Origin: Agelaius tricolor | Lineage: Eukaryota > Chordata > Aves > Passeriformes > Icteridae | Assembly (NCBI GenBank): GCA_023055355.1 | Contig: JALJCS010000015.1 | Span: 14,738,501 to 14,802,500, forward strand | Direction of reading: 5' to 3' | DNA: 64,000 nt | Part shown: positions 60,319 to 64,000 of the stretch, one piece after another | Layout of the letters: every line of letters starts with the position of its first letter | Position numbering within the stretch: the first letter of the stretch is position 1 | Notes under the pieces: model-generated | The model's database searches: none | What the model saw: the letters and a program-made list of their open reading frames with translations, nothing else | Told to the model about the DNA's origin: nothing | Position numbers and translations under genes: made by a program

Positions 60319-62289
60319 AAATAAAAGCAGTGTTCAATACTTAATGCTTGTTTAACACAGGTGTAGTCCCACACCCCTAACAGAACAGCACTGATAACTG
60401 CTTGAGGACCCCTTTACTTACCAAAAGAGCCATAAGCAAAACCAAAGGAATATTTTAATCAGCTTTAATACTTTCACTAGGATGACTGAACTCATTTTAC
60501 AAGCTCCTCTACCTACTTGTTTTCAAACTCTTTAGCATTTACAGTTTTGACAACCTAAAGCTCTGGATGCCTCACATCAGATTACAAGTGCAATATGACA
60601 TTTTAGAGCCAGCTCTGCCTACTTCAGATGGCCTCTCTGTCCTGTGTTGTGGAATAGCACATCACACACAAGGAGTTTTTGTAGCTGAAGAGGTGTAAAT
60701 GAGAGCAAATATCACTCCTTACACACTGTCAATGCAGCAGTGGATCTACTGCTTGTATCAAACAACAAAATCAGCTCTAACACAGCTCTAACCTTGCCAC
60801 CCTGAGGAAGACAAGGCTCTCTGCTCACTGAAGCAAGCTTCATTACTCTTATCAATTAAGGGCTTAAAACATCCACATTTACAGAAATACAGAATTTACA
60901 AGACAGCACATTACTCCTTTCTGTAATCCTTGTCAGTCTGCAGTGTGCACACGTGCTAAAAACCCTGGGAATGGGAAGGAAGTCCAGAGGAGTAATTCTC
61001 AAGAGAGGCACGTATTCTTGCTGCACTCAGTAATGAAGGCCAAGCAGTGTTGGATTTCACACTAGTTGGATTTCACACCCTTTGAATTTAAGTGCTTCCC
61101 CTCCATGTTCTTCTGTCATTTATTTAGTACAAGGCACTCAAGACTGGGTCCTGCATTTATTACTTGGCAAGTCTATTTTTAATTGTTTACCAGCTTCAAA
61201 GAGCATTACTGATAAGTGGTTTGTTGGAGCTGTGGATGCTCAGTGATAGTGAGCTTCTAAAAAATTTTGGAAATTATCTCTTTTTATTTAACACTCACAC
61301 TGCAAAAATCACAAATGCTACATAGAGGCCCTGTCCAGGAAAGAGGATGCTCAGAGGATGCATGGGGTGTGCTCCACTGCTAAGGGCATATTGAGACTGT
61401 TGATGGAAGCTGCATCCTTGCCAGGTTCTGTGCTGTGCAACACTGGAAAAGATTTCCTGAACTTTACAAACTTTTCAAGTAATGCAGAAAAGCCTCAAGA
61501 GAGAAGGAGTTCTCCCTTCAAAAGACACTTGATACAAAATTAACACCTCCCACCTGGAATATTATCACCTTAGAAGTTTTGTCACACGCACAAAAGGACA
61601 ACAGAACACACTGAATTGAATGGAAACATCTGTTTATCCACTTTGGGTTTCCTGAAATTCTGAATCAAGAAAATCAGTTTTCTTCCATTTTTCAAATCTA
61701 ATCTTCTGCTTGGAAAATGATTTAACAGTAAAGAAAGCTATTTTAAATAAAGATTGCACCCAAACTCCCTTACATGAGGGAAAGAGAAAACAAACCAGTA
61801 ATTGCAGCTCTTTTCTACACTGAAGACAACACAAATAGAGAACAGTTCACAGGGATCTCTGCAGATTAGCACTCGTGGTGAGTTAATGCAAGGCACAGCC
61901 ATTGCCCCTCTCTGTTTACAAGGTATTGATTCTGATTAAGGAAATAAGTTACAGGAGTTTAAGAGATGTTTTGAAGCTGATTGGACACCACTCAAGAAGT
62001 ATCAACCTACTAATGTACAATCCAGGGAGCTCCAAAAATGCAAGGCCCTCTTGTTCTGATCCACTCCAAGGGAACATCCCAAAGGGAGAGTAAGTCACTT
62101 CTACTCTCCTTTACTGCAGAGATGATACTGAACTTCTGTTAAATACCTGGTGTATTTTCTGGCATAAAATACCTTGCATGAATTTACACTCCATCAGATC
62201 TTTAAGATATGGGCAATGTTTGATAAGCTTGAAGGAAAACAGGCATAAACTGAAAATTTAAAGTGCGTTACATATGCACTGTTGAGGTT

Positions 62290-62665
62290 AGAACACATGG
62301 AAAAAACACACCTGAAGGCTGCCAGAACAATGAGGTGGCTGGATATACAAGACCTACACAGAAGAATTACAGAGTTAGCTGTGAAAAGACCATGGGGAGA
62401 TCCTACTGCTACCTTCAAAGGGAAGCAAAGAGAAGATGGAGCCACACTCTTGGAAGCAGAGTCAAAGGACAAGTGCAACATACCAGCTGCAACAATAAGT
62501 GGTCAAACACTGGAGTAGGTTGCTCAGAGATGCTGTGGAAATAAAAATATTTCCTAAATACAGCCCTAATTGACCTCATCTAGCATCAGTGCTGGTCCTG
62601 CACTGAGTCAGGGGTTGAACAAGAGTACCACAAGAAGTCCTTTCCAACCAAAATTATTTTACCAT
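62290..62665 (+). mobile_element. Diverged CR1 LINE 3' fragment
   Basis: Plus-sense, old copy: aagatggagccacactcttg, taggttgctcagagatgctg, then a decayed tail gtcctttccaaccaaaatta. Frames are destroyed. Confidence 0.65.
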
Positions 62666-64000
62666 TCTCTGGCACTACATAAAATGAAGGATATACTTAA
62701 ACTTCAAACACAAAACATTGAGACATTTTTCCATCTATGCAGTTATAACTATGATGCTCCTAGGACTGAGATTTACTGGTCTCAGCACTCACTTCCACAC
62801 AAGATGTAGAGGCCCTGGAACACTGCTGCAAGCTCTCATATACTGATCAATTCTTCAGCAAATGAACAGATGTACTGTAACTCCTGGCATTCTAATGGGG
62901 ACCTGCACTTTCAGAGTGGTGGATATCCAAATCCACCCAGTATAGAACAGCATTAGAAAAGCACAAATATTGTGTTTTATTGTTTAGGAGACAGAGAATC
63001 ACATGTGCTATGAAGTACAAAGATCCACATCAGACAAGAGTCCTATAGGGACTTCAGTAAGAAAAGGATGAAGCAGTACTGACAAGAGACCTCACTACTT
63101 TTTTTATAATTTGCAGGAGCAAACCCAGGTCCACAACGAGTAAACTAATAAAAAAGGAAAAATCTGTCTTTGAAGTACTGAGGGCTACTGTATCCTCTTT
63201 TCCCCAGGATGTTAACAAGAAATTGTATCTTGTCCGATAGGCAACAGGAAAGGTGCCAAAAGGCAGATGGAAACTCTCCCTTGGCTGCCAGCACTGGACA
63301 GCCTGTTTCCAGAGGCAGCACATCATAGTGACCAACAACTGCACTGGATCCAGCACTTCTAACCAGGAAGAGCCAGACTGGTAACACAGCAGGACAAACA
63401 TTCAATGCTCTCTCCTTTGAGAGATGGAGAAATCATCCCTCAGGATTTGTCTGCACAAGCCACTCAAAGCAGATGTCTCCAAAACCATTACAGATGTCAC
63501 ATCAGGCAAGTGAGACATCAAATTATTTCATAGTTGGCTCCACCATACTGTCATGGAAGCTCACAAATTCTTTTTCATGTAGGTCAAAATGCTGGTAGGA
63601 CAAGGAGAGGATGCAGCTGCTTTAACAGGACACACACTACAGGAGCAGAGCATAAAGTAGTCTGGGATGATGTAATGCTCCAGGTAGCTCAGGGCAGGCA
63701 GGAGTCAACAGCAGTCACTCTTTGGCAGGGAGGGGAGAAGAGTATTAATAAATATGGAAGGTAGGCAGGGATCAAGTAACCAATGAGTACCTTTTGAGTA
63801 TTCAGTATTGCCACAGGAAGCGATAAACCTCTCTCCAAAGATCAGAAGTGGCAGTAAGTTATATACTCAGCAGGAATGCTGGATAACACTAACTTCTTCC
63901 ATCCTCCAAAAAGAAAAGAAAAGAAGAAAGGTTTTAATAATCTGATAAACTTTGACTGAAACTACTAGCCTTCAAAAATGTCACTTTTTTTCCAACCTGT

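Larger units (their letters stand above)
54210..64000. other. AT-rich non-coding region upstream of CTCF
   Basis: No coding exon, tRNA or structural RNA was recognised. Apart from the CR1 pieces (55320-55525, 62290-62665) and a G-rich run at 60289-60318, it looks like unique intronic or intergenic sequence. If CTCF begins beyond the window, this is its first intron. Confidence 0.5.

Overview
The window is nuclear DNA of a bird, probably a neoavian and possibly a songbird. Evidence: the dispersed repeats are 3' fragments of CR1 LINEs (typical tail wording: ggttggaactagatgatctt), there are two solo endogenous-retrovirus LTRs of avian style, and three multi-exon vertebrate genes translate as clear orthologues of human 16q22.1 genes. 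The gene order and relative orientations are those of human CTCF - CARMIL2 - ACD.

Layout. 1-3.1 kb: repeats (CR1 pieces and one old solo LTR), no convincing gene. 3.1-10.5 kb, plus strand: ACD (TPP1, shelterin), 14 coding exons joined in frame into 625 codons. 10.5-11.6 kb: convergent, probably overlapping 3' ends of ACD and CARMIL2. 11.6-33.3 kb, minus strand: CARMIL2 (RLTPR), 40 coding exons joined in frame into about 1483 codons. 33.3-37.1 kb: intergenic, with the CARMIL2 CpG-rich promoter and a short interstitial TTAGGG-like tract. 37.1-51.1 kb, minus strand: CTCF, 10 coding exons giving exactly 728 codons, plus a long 3' UTR into which a CR1 has inserted. 51.1-64 kb: AT-rich CTCF 5' region with no coding gene, holding a GC-rich spot at 53.7 kb that could be a noncoding first exon, a 48-49 bp minisatellite and two CR1 remnants.

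Composition changes sharply near 35-37 kb. The left half is GC-rich with short introns (ACD, CARMIL2); the right half is AT-rich with longer introns (CTCF).

The three genes do not form one pathway. ACD bridges POT1 and TIN2 at telomeres and recruits telomerase. CARMIL2 regulates capping protein and actin and, in mammals, CD28 signalling. CTCF is the 11-zinc-finger architectural and insulator protein. I found no CRISPR, operon or wholly new system. The most useful observations are sequence-level: a divergent telomerase-contact (TEL-patch) region in ACD, transposon insertions inside CTCF, tandem repeats, and possible alternative transcript ends or starts. Exon boundaries were set by hand from GT-AG signals, reading-frame phase and remembered family similarity; no search was run.
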